A stretch of 64,000 nt of DNA, from positions 21,508 to 85,507 of the forward strand of contig NZ_NKUF01000012.1 of assembly GCF_003206495.1 (NCBI RefSeq). Reading direction: 5' to 3'. Origin of the DNA: Gluconacetobacter entanii. GTDB lineage: Bacteria; Pseudomonadota; Alphaproteobacteria; Acetobacterales; Acetobacteraceae. Below, piece after piece: positions 16,861 to 26,628 of the stretch (positions are counted from its first letter, which is position 1; the number at the start of each line of letters is the position of its first letter). The notes beneath the pieces were generated by a model. It saw only the letters and a program-made list of their open reading frames with translations. It searched no databases and had not been told where the DNA came from. A program made the position numbers and the translations under genes.

Positions 16861-18498
16861 ATGAGCGAAAACCCGCGCGAGATTATGGAATTCGACGTCG
16901 TAATCATCGGCGGCGGTCCCTCCGGACTGGCGGCGGCCATCCGGCTGCGCCAGCTGGCGCCCGACACCAGCGTCTGCCTGATTGAAAAGGGCAGCGAGAT
17001 CGGGGCGCATATCCTGTCGGGCGCGGTGATCGAGCCACGCGCGCTTGATGAACTCCTGCCGCACTGGCGCACCAGCGGCGCGCCGCTCAACACCCCCGTC
17101 AGCGAGGAGCACATGCTCTACCTGACGCCGTCGCGCGGCTATCGCATCCCGATGCTGGATCGGGTGATGCCGCACATGCGCAACCACGGCAACTATATCG
17201 CAAGCCTGGGCGAGGTCTGCCGCTGGCTTGGCGCACAGGCCGAGGAAATGGGCGTGGAGATCTATCCCGGTTTCGCCGGGGCGGAGGTCCTGACCGAAAA
17301 TGGCCGCGTGGTGGGCGTGGCCACCGGCGACATGGGCGTGGGACGCGATGGCAAGCCGGGCGACAATTACGCGCCGGTGATGGAACTGCGCGCGAAATAC
17401 ACCATCTTCGCCGAGGGCTGCCGCGGGTCGCTGACGAAGCAGGTCATGGAGATGTACAACCTGCGCAAGGGCGTCGATCCGCAGACCTATGGCCTGGGCA
17501 TCAAGGAACTGTGGGAAATCCCCGCCGAACTGCACCGCCCCGGACTGGTGCAGCACAGCTTTGGCTGGCCGCTCGATGACCGCACCTATGGCGGGGCGTG
17601 GATGTACCATTTCGGGGAAAACCTCGTCTCCTACGGCTTTGTCGTCGGGCTGGATTATCCCAACACGTGGCTTTCCCCGTTTGACGAGATGCAGCGCGTG
17701 AAGCTGCATCCCTCCTTCCGCCCGTATTTCGAGGGTGGGCGCCGCCTGTCCTATGGCGGGCGCGCCCTGTCCGAAGGCGGGCTGCAGTCCATCCCGCGCC
17801 TGACCTTTCCCGTCGGCATGCTGGTCGGTGATACGGCGGGCTTCCTCAACGTGCCCAAGATCAAGGGCACCCACACCGCGATGAAGTCGGGCATGCTGGC
17901 GGCCGAGGCCGTGGCCGAAGCCTTCCTGACCAACCGGGTGGAGCCGGGTTCCTACACGCGGCGGATCAGGGAATCCTGGCTGTGGGACGAACTGCGTGGC
18001 GTGCGCAACATCCGCCCGGCCTTCGCACGCTTCGGCATGAAGGGCGGCGCGCTGTATTCCGGCATCGACGCCATGCTGCTGCGCGGTCGCGCGCCTTGGA
18101 CGCTCCATACCCGCCATGCGGATAACGAGACGCTGGAGCCTGCCTCCATCTCGCCGAAGATCGACTATCCCAAGCCGGACGGCAAGATCACGTTCGACAA
18201 GCTGTCGTCCGTCTTCCTGTCGAACACCAACCACGAAGAAGACCAGCCCGTGCACCTGAAGGTGCGCAGCATGTCGATGTGGAAGACCGTCAACTGGGAC
18301 GTGTTCCGCTCCCCCGAAAGCCGCTACTGCCCCGCAGGGGTGTATGAGGTCGTGGACGAGCAGACCAACCCGACATTGCAGATCAATTCGCAGAACTGCG
18401 TCCACTGCAAGACATGCGACATCAAGGACCCGACCCAGAACATCGACTGGGTCACGCCCGAAGGCGCGGGCGGTCCGAACTATCCCGGCGGCATGTAA
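16861..18498 (+). CDS. etfD: Electron transfer flavoprotein-ubiquinone oxidoreductase
   Basis: ETF-QO takes electrons from reduced ETF and passes them to ubiquinone in the membrane. The 545-residue protein has an N-terminal FAD dinucleotide fold (FDVVIIGGGPSGLAAAIRL), the quinone/membrane-binding middle region with LPHWRTSGAPLNTPV and GFVVGLDYPNTWLSPFDEMQR, FPVGMLVGDTAGFLNVPKIKGTHTAMKSG, and a C-terminal [4Fe-4S] domain with CVHCKTCDIKDPTQNI and CP in SRYCPAGVYE. It is followed by etfB and etfA on the same strand; the gap to etfB is 84 bases. Confidence 0.96.
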   Translation: MSENPREIMEFDVVIIGGGPSGLAAAIRLRQLAPDTSVCLIEKGSEIGAHILSGAVIEPRALDELLPHWRTSGAPLNTPVSEEHMLYLTPSRGYRIPMLDRVMPHMRNHGNYIASLGEVCRWLGAQAEEMGVEIYPGFAGAEVLTENGRVVGVATGDMGVGRDGKPGDNYAPVMELRAKYTIFAEGCRGSLTKQVMEMYNLRKGVDPQTYGLGIKELWEIPAELHRPGLVQHSFGWPLDDRTYGGAWMYHFGENLVSYGFVVGLDYPNTWLSPFDEMQRVKLHPSFRPYFEGGRRLSYGGRALSEGGLQSIPRLTFPVGMLVGDTAGFLNVPKIKGTHTAMKSGMLAAEAVAEAFLTNRVEPGSYTRRIRESWLWDELRGVRNIRPAFARFGMKGGALYSGIDAMLLRGRAPWTLHTRHADNETLEPASISPKIDYPKPDGKITFDKLSSVFLSNTNHEEDQPVHLKVRSMSMWKTVNWDVFRSPESRYCPAGVYEVVDEQTNPTLQINSQNCVHCKTCDIKDPTQNIDWVTPEGAGGPNYPGGM

Positions 18499-18582
18499 CC
18501 CCATGCCCCACCGGCGCCATGGCTTCGTCGTGGCGTCGCCTCTTTTTGCTCCCCCATCCAGACACAGACAGGAAGATATGTG

Positions 18583-19332
18583 ATGAAGGTTCTTGTCCCC
18601 GTAAAACGCGTGATCGACTACAACATCAAGCCGCGCGTGAAGGCCGACGGCACCGGCGTTGAAACCGCCGGCGTCAAGATGTCGATGAACCCGTTTGACG
18701 AAATCGCCGTCGAGGAATCCGTCCGCCTGAAGGAAAAGGGCGTCGTCACCGAAATCGTGGCGGTGTCCATTGGCGAGCCGAAGGCGCAGGACACGCTGCG
18801 CACCGCCATGGCCATGGGTGCTGACCGCTCCATCCTGGTGGAAACCGAGGCCGTGACCGAACCGCTCGCGGTTGCCAAGGTGCTCAAGGCGCTGGTGGAA
18901 AAGGAAAAGCCCGACCTGGTCATCCTGGGCAAGCAGGCGATTGATGACGACATGAACGCCACGGGCCAGATGCTCGCCGGGCTGCTGGGCTGGCCGCAGG
19001 GCACGTTCGCCAGCAAGGTGGAACTGCATGACGGCAAGGCGACCGTCACGCGCGAAATCGACGGCGGCCTGCAGACTGTCGAACTTGCGCTGCCTGCCAT
19101 CGTCACGGCGGACCTGCGCCTGAACGAGCCGCGCTATGCCTCGCTGCCGAACATCATGAAGGCGCGCAAGAAGCCGATGGAAAAGATCACGCCCGCCGAC
19201 GTGGACGTGGACATGACCCCGCGCCTGAGCATCGTGTCGGTGGCCGAACCCGCCGGGCGCAAGGCGGGCATCAAGGTGGATTCCGCAGCAGAACTGGTCG
19301 CGAAGCTGCGTAACGAAGCAAAGGTGATCTGA
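18583..19332 (+). CDS. etfB: Electron transfer flavoprotein beta subunit
   Basis: The 249-residue beta subunit binds AMP and helps hold FAD in the ETF dimer, which collects electrons from acyl-CoA and other dehydrogenases. It starts [19 protein letters not shown] and shows [40 protein letters not shown] and the recognition-loop helix [20 protein letters not shown], all typical. A GTG directly upstream (18580) is an alternative start. It ends 2 bases before etfA. Confidence 0.97.
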   Translation: MKVLVPVKRVIDYNIKPRVKADGTGVETAGVKMSMNPFDEIAVEESVRLKEKGVVTEIVAVSIGEPKAQDTLRTAMAMGADRSILVETEAVTEPLAVAKVLKALVEKEKPDLVILGKQAIDDDMNATGQMLAGLLGWPQGTFASKVELHDGKATVTREIDGGLQTVELALPAIVTADLRLNEPRYASLPNIMKARKKPMEKITPADVDVDMTPRLSIVSVAEPAGRKAGIKVDSAAELVAKLRNEAKVI

Positions 19333-19334
19333 TC

Positions 19335-20273
19335 ATGACCGTACTCGTACTTCTCGACCACGAAAATGGCGCCATCCGGCAGGCGTCGCGTTCCGCCGTC
19401 GCCGCCGCGTCGAAGCTGGGCGATGTCGATGTGCTGGTCGTGGGCCGCAACGCTGCCGAGGCCGCGCAGGCCGCGGCGAAGCTGCCGGGCGTGAAGAAGG
19501 TCCTGTCCGCCGCCGATGCCACCAGCGCCGACGAACTGGCCGAACCTGTCGCCGCCCTGCTGGCCTCGCTGGCGGATGGCTACAGCCACATCCTTGGCGC
19601 ATCGAGCGCGAACAGCAAGAATATCCTGCCCCGTGCGGCAGCCCTTCTGGATGTGCAGCCGATCCCCGATATCGTCGAGGTCATCGACGCCGACACGTTC
19701 GTGCGCCCGATCTATGCCGGCAGCGCGCTGGCGACGGTGAAGTCGTCCGATGCGAAGAAGGTGCTGACGGTTCGTGCCTCCGCCTTCGATCCTGTTGCGA
19801 CGGAGGGTGGTTCCGCCCCGGTCGAAAGCGTCGCCACCCCGGCGGGCGAGGATAAATCCAAGTTCATCGGCACCGAACTGTCGCAGTCGGAGCGTCCGGA
19901 ACTGGAATCCGCGCGCGTCGTGGTGTCCGGTGGGCGCGGCATGCAGAACGAGGAGAACTTCAAGCTCCTCGAACCGCTGGCCGACCGTCTGGGTGCCGCC
20001 ATCGGCGCGTCGCGCGCGGCGGTTGATGCAGGCTTCGTGCCCAATGATTACCAGGTGGGCCAGACCGGCAAGATCGTGGCGCCGGAACTGTATATCGCCA
20101 TGGGGATTTCCGGTGCGATCCAGCATCTGGCGGGCATGAAGGACAGCAAGGTCATCGTGGCCGTGAACAAGGATCCGGAAGCCCCGATCTTCCAGATTGC
20201 CGACTACGCGCTGGTGGGGGACCTGTTCGAGGTGCTGCCCGCGCTGGAAGCCGAACTCGACAAGGCGGGCTGA
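19335..20273 (+). CDS. etfA: Electron transfer flavoprotein alpha subunit
   Basis: The 312-residue alpha subunit carries the FAD domain at its C-terminus: [67 protein letters not shown] (the ETF alpha signature) and [17 protein letters not shown]. It pairs with EtfB; the reduced dimer is oxidised by the ETF-QO encoded upstream. The order etfD-etfB-etfA in one direction gives a self-sufficient electron bottleneck from flavin dehydrogenases to quinone. Confidence 0.97.
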   Translation: MTVLVLLDHENGAIRQASRSAVAAASKLGDVDVLVVGRNAAEAAQAAAKLPGVKKVLSAADATSADELAEPVAALLASLADGYSHILGASSANSKNILPRAAALLDVQPIPDIVEVIDADTFVRPIYAGSALATVKSSDAKKVLTVRASAFDPVATEGGSAPVESVATPAGEDKSKFIGTELSQSERPELESARVVVSGGRGMQNEENFKLLEPLADRLGAAIGASRAAVDAGFVPNDYQVGQTGKIVAPELYIAMGISGAIQHLAGMKDSKVIVAVNKDPEAPIFQIADYALVGDLFEVLPALEAELDKAG

Positions 20274-20307
20274 TCCCGTCATTCATGGGCGCTGCCCCTG
20301 AACCCCG

Positions 20308-20434
20308 CCAAATGGCATTGCCCTTTGGAAACCATGACTTCCGGACGTTTTTGGGTGCCGCCTTTTACCTGAAAAGGCGGCATTTATCAGGGTGCAGGGA
20401 TCGCGATCCCTGCCGGGTCCGGGCAGAGCCCGGC
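20308..20434. repeat. Composite palindromic element with partial repeat, copy 5
   Basis: Module order matches 12118-12282: first CCAAATGGCA/TGCCCTTTGG (20308-20328), then a truncated three-way-junction repeat (GTTTTTGG plus hairpin A, GCCGCCTTTT/AAAAGGCGGC, 20346-20384) without hairpin B. A perfect 20 bp palindrome GCAGGGATCGCGATCCCTGC (20394-20413) and a GCCGGG/CCCGGC hairpin (20412-20434) follow. It separates convergent etfA and the gene at 20447. Confidence 0.8.
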
Positions 20435-20446
20435 TCTATCCCACCC

Positions 20447-20650
20447 TCAGTCCTCGCCCAGCACGGCGCGCGCACGGCGGACCACCGTGTCATACTCTTC
20501 CTGCGTCAGATCCCCCCGATGCAGCATCTCGCTCGCCCGGGCAAGGGCGTCGCGGGCATGCGTTTCATCAGGGATGGGATAGCGCCGACCGGGAAGGGCA
20601 AATGCCGAATCCGGCAATGCATTGCGTTCTGCTGCTGTCAGTCTGGACAT
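20447..20650 (-). CDS. Small conserved protein of the DUF6582-like type
   Basis: The 67-residue product reads SRLTAAERNALPDSAFALPGRRYPIPDETHARDALARASEM..., which resembles the short ERNALPDSAFALPGxRKYPI-type domain found alone or in phage and plasmid proteins. Its function is unknown. It is highly charged, soluble and without signal peptide. The C-terminal part (LTQEEYDTVVRRARAVLGED) is a probable helix. It is alone on its strand, with palindromes downstream acting as the likely transcript end. Confidence 0.75.
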   Translation of the reverse strand: MSRLTAAERNALPDSAFALPGRRYPIPDETHARDALARASEMLHRGDLTQEEYDTVVRRARAVLGED

Positions 20651-21213
20651 GATCCGTCTCCTCCATGCCGTTCATCCGGGCCATCTCCGTATGGAATGTC
20701 CCATACGGACAGATTACGCCGACACAAAAGCCAGGCAATGCACAAAACGCGGTCATATGCCCCTAAAACAATGCACGACTGACACGCTATACGGCTGAAA
20801 AGCGGGTCAAAAAAAACGGGACACATCGCCAATGCAATGTATCCCGTCAGTTGATCACACATGAGAGCATCATGTGGAATTTTATACCAGACCGTATTCA
20901 GTCCAGACGTTTCAGTATTTGGCGAAGTCACGCTGACTTCATGACGCATTATTGGCACCGATCTTTTTTCAGGTCAACATAAAAAACAAAATAATTATCT
21001 CTTTTACTTTTTTTGCACTGCACAATCGACACCAAAATATAGACACAAATGACACATATCACTGCACCGGTCGCAGATGATGGATTATTCACCCACGGGG
21101 GACCTGCGGCATGTTCCTGATCCCCCGGATATCCTATATGATGGCCCCATGACCCGCATGACAGGCTTCGGCCGATCTCGCATGAATGCCCATCGCGGCC
21201 GGACCAGCATTAG
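20651..21213. other. Non-coding region with an 11-bp stem hairpin
   Basis: About 560 bases without a gene I would support. It holds a hairpin ACGGGACACAT/ATGTATCCCGT (one mismatch, 20816-20847, loop 10) and an AT-rich stretch at about 20970-21060, which could carry the promoter of the MATE gene. An unannotated small RNA is possible but unproven. Confidence 0.5.
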
Positions 21214-22719
21214 ATGACGCGCATGCGACAGGGCACCTCCACACGACGACATGCCGCGTTCTGCCAGGGCAGCATCATGCGTCATGTGGTCGTCATGGCG
21301 GGAACTGGCGCCATCGGGTTGATGGCCGTGTTCATGGTTGACCTGCTGAACCTGTTCTACATCTCCACCCTGCACAATCCGGCCATGACCGCCGCCATCG
21401 GGTTCACGGCCGCGGTCGGGTTCATCCAGATCGCGGTGTCCATCGGCATGTCGATCGGGCTAGGCGCGACCACCAGCCGTCAGATCGGGGCCGGGCATCA
21501 TGACATGGCCCAGCGCATCGCATCTTCGTTTTTCGTGGTGATGCTGATCCTGACCAGCCTGATCGGCTTTGGCACCGCCCTGCTGGCGCATCCCATCTTG
21601 CATGCACTCGGCGCGCATGGGGAGGCCGAGCATCAGGCGGCACTTTATCTGTACATTTCCTCTCCCATGCTGCCATTGATCGCGGCGGGAATGGGATGTT
21701 CCAGCCTGCTGCGCGCGGTGGGGGCGGCGCAGCAGTCCATGAATGTCACCTTGGCGGGGGCGCTGATTTCTGCCCTGCTGGATCCCGTGCTGATCCTTTG
21801 GATGCACCTTGAACTGCAGGGCGCGGCCTTCAGCACGCTGGCGTCACGCGCGCTGGTGGCCGCACTGGGGGCCTATTGCGCACGGCAGCATGACCTGCTG
21901 GCCTGGCCTGTGGTGCGGTTCATACGGACCGACACCCATCGGGTGGGACAGATCGCGATGCCAGCCATCCTGACGAACCTTGCCACCCCAATCGGCGGGA
22001 TATTCGTCACGCACGCCATGGCGAGTTTCGGCCTGTCCGCCGTGGCGGGACAGGCAACCATCGACCGTATCGTCCCCGTGGCCTTTGCTTTCGTCTTCGC
22101 GCTGACGGGCTCGATCGGGCCGATCATGTCGCAGAACCTCGGCGCGGGAAAACCCGAACGGGTGCATGAAACGCTGGTATCTTCGCTGAAGCTGGTGCTG
22201 GGATGCGTGGCGCTGACATGGGCGATCCTGTTTTTCGGACAGAATGTCGTCATTCACATATTTTCGGCCACAGGCACGACCGCCAGCCTGATCCGCCTGT
22301 TCTGTAACTTGACCATTGGCGGCTATTTCTTCATCGGCATCCTGTTCGTCGCGAATTCCGCCTTCAACAACCTTGGCCATCCGCTCTACTCCACGCTGTT
22401 CAACTGGGGGCGGGCGACGCTGGGCACCATTCCCTTTGTCTGGGTCGGCATGCATTTCGGCCCCATGGGCGTGCAGGTCGGGCAGGTGCTGGGAAGTGTC
22501 CTGTTCGGGGTGTGTGCGGTGATGGTGGCGTTCGGTGTGGTGCGCAACCTCAAGGTCGAACCCGCGGCGATCCATCCGGATTCCATCCCCTCCCTGCCCC
22601 CCGCCCAGAGTGCGGAAAGCGCCATGATCGAACTCGACGACCTGGATAACGAGGCGCAGGAATATGAGCAAGGCGAAGAGGATGCACGGGACCTGTCCCT
22701 GTCTCGCAGCGGCGGATGA
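21214..22719 (+). CDS. MATE-family efflux transporter
   Basis: The 501-residue protein has about 12 membrane helices in two similar halves, as in MATE drug or metabolite:cation antiporters. Helpful text is MSIGLGATTSRQIGAGHHDMAQR in the first half (the GxxxxxSxxxGAxxxxxA-type MATE loop) and its counterpart GSIGPIMSQNLGAGKPERVHE in the second half. The last 50 residues are acidic and hydrophilic (DDLDNEAQEYEQGEEDARD), which is longer than usual. Substrate unknown. The first ATG (21214) is used; one at 21277 is possible. Confidence 0.9.
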   Translation: MTRMRQGTSTRRHAAFCQGSIMRHVVVMAGTGAIGLMAVFMVDLLNLFYISTLHNPAMTAAIGFTAAVGFIQIAVSIGMSIGLGATTSRQIGAGHHDMAQRIASSFFVVMLILTSLIGFGTALLAHPILHALGAHGEAEHQAALYLYISSPMLPLIAAGMGCSSLLRAVGAAQQSMNVTLAGALISALLDPVLILWMHLELQGAAFSTLASRALVAALGAYCARQHDLLAWPVVRFIRTDTHRVGQIAMPAILTNLATPIGGIFVTHAMASFGLSAVAGQATIDRIVPVAFAFVFALTGSIGPIMSQNLGAGKPERVHETLVSSLKLVLGCVALTWAILFFGQNVVIHIFSATGTTASLIRLFCNLTIGGYFFIGILFVANSAFNNLGHPLYSTLFNWGRATLGTIPFVWVGMHFGPMGVQVGQVLGSVLFGVCAVMVAFGVVRNLKVEPAAIHPDSIPSLPPAQSAESAMIELDDLDNEAQEYEQGEEDARDLSLSRSGG

Positions 22720-23180
22720 AACCGATGCAGCCCGTCCTGTCATGCACGGGGCTTCAGGATGGAAATGTTTCCGGCCTGTTTCCCTTCGTCAGGAAAAAGT
22801 GGTTGTCAGATTCATGCAACGGGGCAAAAATCCGTGCACTCTCCTTACTGCCACGGCGGCCCTGCGGATCACTGCGGTTCTGTCTCGACAATCACCAACG
22901 GCTAAGGTAATGGAGGCGGCTGTGTATTTCATTCGTTGCCACAGGAGCATCACTGACAACTCTGGATGGAAAGGCATGTGGCTGATCAGCCTGAAATCTG
23001 ATTTTCCGGGATGCGGGGCATGGCTATTCCCAGCGGAAGCTGGCGCACTGTGATCCTGTCCCCTCCATGAGTTTCCGAGCAGGTTCCAACATGACCGAAG
23101 AAATCATTTTGCGGAGATCGGCAGCAGTGCCCAGTCTTTTTGTGTGCGACAATGTGCCATGGTTCTCAGGCCATTAAGAC
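22720..23180. other. Intergenic region before the capsule export genes
   Basis: About 460 bases. The open frames here are short and have no recognisable product. It should contain the kpsM promoter. I see no repeat or hairpin that stands out. Confidence 0.5.
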
Positions 23181-23993
23181 ATGACACAAGTTGCGAAAAA
23201 ATATAACGAACTTGCCATCCTGAAAAGTGGCTTCGAGACACAGTGGCATGTCCTCGGCGCCTTGATCATCCGCGAACTGCACACCCGTTTTGGCCGCGAT
23301 AACATCGGCTTCCTGTGGATCATGCTGGAACCCTCGATGCTGACGCTCGGGGTCTCGGCGCTTCATGCGGCCCAGGGTCCCTTCATGCATATCGGCATGC
23401 CGACGGGATCCTTTCTGGTGTCAGGATATACCTTTTTCTGCCTGTTCCGTTCAGTGGTCAACCGTTCAGGTGGCGCCATCGAGTCCAACCGTTCCCTGCT
23501 TTACCATCGTATCGTCACGATTTTCGACATCCTGCTGTCACGTGCCCTGCTGGAAGCAGCGGCGACCGTGCTTGCCGTGATTTTCCTGTCCCTGCTGATG
23601 CAGTCATTCTCCTTCGGCTTCCTGCCGGAACGTCCGCTGCTGATGATCTGGGGACTGGTGCTGCTGACATGGCTTTCGTTCGGCCTGTCCATGCTCCTTG
23701 CCGCCTACAGCGAAAAATCGAGCACTGTGGAACGGCTGTCGCATCCGCTCATGTATCTGAGCATGCCGCTTTCGGGGGCCTTCACGATCCAGCAGACCAT
23801 GCCGGACCCGTTCAGGTGGTATCTTTCGTGGTTTCCAACGACGGAAATATTCGAAATCATCCGTGAAGGACAATTCGACTTCTACGAAAGCGATTACACC
23901 TATCCGGCCTATGTAATCGGGTGGTGCCTGGCCCTGACCTATCTGGGCCTGATCAGCATCAGAAACGTTCGCAAGGACATACATCTGGGCTAG
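23181..23993 (+). CDS. kpsM: Capsular polysaccharide ABC transporter permease (KpsM type)
   Basis: The 270-residue inner-membrane protein is an ABC-2-type permease of group 2/3 capsule exporters (KpsM, BexB, CtrC). It has the N-terminal IIRELHTRFGRDNIGFLWIMLEPSM segment typical of polysaccharide permeases, six hydrophobic stretches, SVVNRSGGAIESNRSLLYH in the loop, and PLSGAFTIQQTMPDPFRWYLSWFPTTEIFEIIREGQF near the end. It pairs with the KpsT ATPase, encoded about 14 kb downstream. It heads a kpsM-kpsE-outer membrane lipoprotein run on the plus strand. Confidence 0.92.
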   Translation: MTQVAKKYNELAILKSGFETQWHVLGALIIRELHTRFGRDNIGFLWIMLEPSMLTLGVSALHAAQGPFMHIGMPTGSFLVSGYTFFCLFRSVVNRSGGAIESNRSLLYHRIVTIFDILLSRALLEAAATVLAVIFLSLLMQSFSFGFLPERPLLMIWGLVLLTWLSFGLSMLLAAYSEKSSTVERLSHPLMYLSMPLSGAFTIQQTMPDPFRWYLSWFPTTEIFEIIREGQFDFYESDYTYPAYVIGWCLALTYLGLISIRNVRKDIHLG

Positions 23994-24050
23994 ATGGCCT
24001 GATGAGACCCGTATGCACCATGCCCTGCCATATCCTAGACAAGAGGTAGT

Positions 24051-25199
24051 ATGATCAACGCTGATTCGCCGGATGCGGTATCTGGTATGACGGCATTTTT
24101 GCGACGACATGCACCTGTCCTTATTGTCGTGGTCCTGCCAACCGTCCTCGCACTGCTGTACTATCTCTTGCTTGCAAGTGGACAGTACGAGTCCGAAGCC
24201 GCCTTCGTGGTCAAGAACAGCCGTCCTTCCGTGCGTAGCGCATCGGCAGGCGACGGCATGATGGGGGGTGGCGGTGCCATGGGCATGGCCATGACCAGCG
24301 GCGCCCTGGCGGAAGGGTTCGCGGTCAATACCTATATGAAGTCCCACGACGCGGTGAACTCCCTGCAGAAGCGTCTGGATCTGGTCTCCATGTTCCGGCA
24401 TCCGGACACGGATTTCGTGTCGCGGATCTTCTATGCGCACCCGACCCCGGAACGCCTGCTGTGGTATTACCTGCGCCATGTGGACGTCGTCTTCCATGAA
24501 GATACCGGCGTGACGACACTTGACGTCCGTGCGTTCCGGCCGGAGGAAGCGCAGCGGATTGCCGAGGAACTGCTGAAGCTGGGTGAGGAGCGGATCAACG
24601 AATTCAATCGCCACGTGTCGGAGAATACGATCAAGATCGCCGATCATGAGGTGGAGATCGCCGAACAGAGGGTGAAGGAAGTCCAGCAGCGCATGACGGA
24701 GTTCCGTCAGAAGTCGGGCGACCTGGACCCCACCAAGTCCAGTGTCGTGGGCATCAGCCTGATCGGGCAGTTGCAGACCGAACTTGCCCAGGCCGACACA
24801 CAGTTGACGCAGATGCTCCGCACGATCAGCCTGTCCAGTCCGCAGGTCCAGACCCTCAAGCAGCGCATCAACGCCCTGAATGCCCAGATCGAGGCACAGC
24901 AGGATCTGGCCCGCAAGAACAAGGGCGTCTCGCTCAATATCGCGGATTATGACCAGCTGATGCTGGAACGCGAATTTGCCCAGACCACTTATATGTCAAC
25001 GGCATCGGAACTGGAGGAGGCCCGCGCGTCCGCCCTTCAGCAGCAGGTCTATGTCGTGCGGGTGGTGGAACCCAATTTGCCTGGCATGCCGACATATCCC
25101 CATACTATCCTGATGGTGCTTGCCGTGTTTGTCGGTTCAAGCCTGACCTTCATGATCGGGCGGATGCTGATTACGGGTATGCGCGAACATGCGATCTAG
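24051..25199 (+). CDS. kpsE: Capsule export inner membrane protein (KpsE/CtrB-type PCP)
   Basis: The 382-residue protein is a polysaccharide co-polymerase of the KpsE/BexC/CtrB type that links the ABC exporter to the outer membrane channel. It has one membrane span near each end (about residues 22-43 and 358-375) and a long periplasmic domain with coiled-coil text (EHEVEIAEQRVKEVQQRMTEFRQKSGD-like, LKQRINALNAQIEAQQDLARKN). The region YESEAAFVVKNSRPSVRS after the first span and VVEPNLPGMPTYPHTILMVL before the second are typical. It begins 57 bases after kpsM. Confidence 0.9.
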   Translation: MINADSPDAVSGMTAFLRRHAPVLIVVVLPTVLALLYYLLLASGQYESEAAFVVKNSRPSVRSASAGDGMMGGGGAMGMAMTSGALAEGFAVNTYMKSHDAVNSLQKRLDLVSMFRHPDTDFVSRIFYAHPTPERLLWYYLRHVDVVFHEDTGVTTLDVRAFRPEEAQRIAEELLKLGEERINEFNRHVSENTIKIADHEVEIAEQRVKEVQQRMTEFRQKSGDLDPTKSSVVGISLIGQLQTELAQADTQLTQMLRTISLSSPQVQTLKQRINALNAQIEAQQDLARKNKGVSLNIADYDQLMLEREFAQTTYMSTASELEEARASALQQQVYVVRVVEPNLPGMPTYPHTILMVLAVFVGSSLTFMIGRMLITGMREHAI

Positions 25200-25344
25200 A
25201 TTATGCAGAGGCAGGCTGCATCAGGGCCTGTCCAGACTGAAGATGAGGATGCTGCCTGAAAGTCTCCCCAAGGGCGTAGGTAACATGGATCCGGCCGGAG
25301 CTGTTCCGGGCTCCGCTTTCGAGTGAAAGAAAATTTCCAGCGCG

Positions 25345-26544
25345 ATGTTCATACAATCCTTCGCCTTCTTGCAAAAAGCTTCCCTGGAATGGAAAAAAGC
25401 ACTTGCGGTCAGTGTGCTCTCAGCCGTGCTGCTGGCGGGGTGCGACACCCTGCCGGATAGCGGCCCCACGGAATCAGGCGTCAAAAGCGCCCAGTCCAAT
25501 CCAAAGAAGAACACCATCGGGTATGGGATCGTACAGGTCAGCCCCGACCTTATCACGCTGCTCAATAGCGAAAGCCCGCCGCTATTCTCGAACATCGAGC
25601 AGTCGCCCGCCATGTCGCATTACAACAGCGATCGCGCCGGTCCGGGCGATACGCTGGAAATCGATGTGTATGAAATGGGCGACAGCCTGTACGTCTCGCG
25701 CCCCAGTTCCGCCAATGCCTCCGAAGTTGCCAAGAGGGGCAATTTTTCGGCCATTGTCGTCAACGGCGACGGCACGATCGATATGCCCTATATCGGGCAT
25801 ATCCGTGTCGAGAACCTGACCTCGGATGAGATTGCCGACAAGATCCGCGCCGGCATGAAGACGCAGTCGCAGGCCCCGCAGGTCATGGTGCGGATCTCCA
25901 AGAATCTTGCGAATTCCATCATCATTTTTGGCGATATCCGCAGGTCCGGGCGACTGCCCCTGTCGTTACATGAAGAACGTCTGGTGGATGTCATCGCCCT
26001 GTCCGGTGGGGGCCTGCACCCGTCCGAAGATACGATGGTCCAGTTGACACGCCATGGTCAGATCGCCGAAGGGCCGCTGAAGCTGATCGAGGACGATCCA
26101 GCACAGAACATCATGATGGAGGCGGGCGACCGGCTGCAACTGATTTACGAACCCCGGACGTTCACGGTCTTTGGCACCGCGGGCAAGCCGACGGAGACAG
26201 CCTTCAGCAAATCCAGCGTCAACCTTGCCGAAGCCCTGGCGCGCGTCGGCGGTCCTGCGGATTCCCGCGCGGACCCGAATGCGATCTTTGTTTTCCGGTA
26301 TGAAAGTTCAGATATCGCGGAGCGTCTTGGCCTGCCGGTCAGTCCAGACAGCAAGACGACGCCCATTGTCTATCAGCTTGATATGATGAATCCGGCCAGT
26401 TTTTTCCTGGCGGAACATTTCGTCATGAAAAACAAGGATACCATCTTCATCGCGAACGCAAAGAGCAACAAGGTCTCCAAAGTATTTAACCTGATCAACA
26501 CACTGATTGCGCCAGGCATGTCCGCTGGCCGCTCAATGCAGTAA
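25345..26544 (+). CDS. Capsule polysaccharide export lipoprotein, OPX family (copy 1)
   Basis: The 399-residue protein is an outer-membrane polysaccharide export protein (KpsD/BexD/CtrA type) that forms the periplasmic-to-outer-membrane channel. It has a signal peptide ending in lipobox LLAGC (acylated Cys33), then DTLPDSGP, the export domain HYNSDRAGPGDTLEIDVYEMG with GDGTIDMPYIGHIRVENLTSDEIADKIR, and two SLBB-like repeats. A paralogue with strongly similar sequence is at 44043. It follows kpsE by 145 bases. Confidence 0.9.
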   Translation: MFIQSFAFLQKASLEWKKALAVSVLSAVLLAGCDTLPDSGPTESGVKSAQSNPKKNTIGYGIVQVSPDLITLLNSESPPLFSNIEQSPAMSHYNSDRAGPGDTLEIDVYEMGDSLYVSRPSSANASEVAKRGNFSAIVVNGDGTIDMPYIGHIRVENLTSDEIADKIRAGMKTQSQAPQVMVRISKNLANSIIIFGDIRRSGRLPLSLHEERLVDVIALSGGGLHPSEDTMVQLTRHGQIAEGPLKLIEDDPAQNIMMEAGDRLQLIYEPRTFTVFGTAGKPTETAFSKSSVNLAEALARVGGPADSRADPNAIFVFRYESSDIAERLGLPVSPDSKTTPIVYQLDMMNPASFFLAEHFVMKNKDTIFIANAKSNKVSKVFNLINTLIAPGMSAGRSMQ

Positions 26545-26597
26545 AGATTTATTTCCATATGTAAAATACATATTCATGCCGGGAAAAAGGTGAGTAT

Positions 26598-26628
26598 GGG
26601 ACATATGTAGGAAAGGTGTCCCGTTTTT
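26598..26628 (+). terminator. Possible terminator after the OPX gene
   Basis: Stem GGGACA/TGTCCC with a 13-base loop, followed by GTTTTTATGATTTT. It lies 54 bases after the stop of the first OPX gene. The stem is short, so efficiency is uncertain. Confidence 0.5.

Noticed and set aside
16855..19029. A 724-residue open frame on the minus strand
   Set aside because: It is antisense to etfD and etfB, is rich in Arg, His, Gly and Asp as expected from a GC-rich shadow, and has no recognisable domain.
22664..23053. A 129-residue frame overlapping the end of the MATE gene
   Set aside because: It overlaps the MATE C-terminus in another frame and has no recognisable content or ribosome site.
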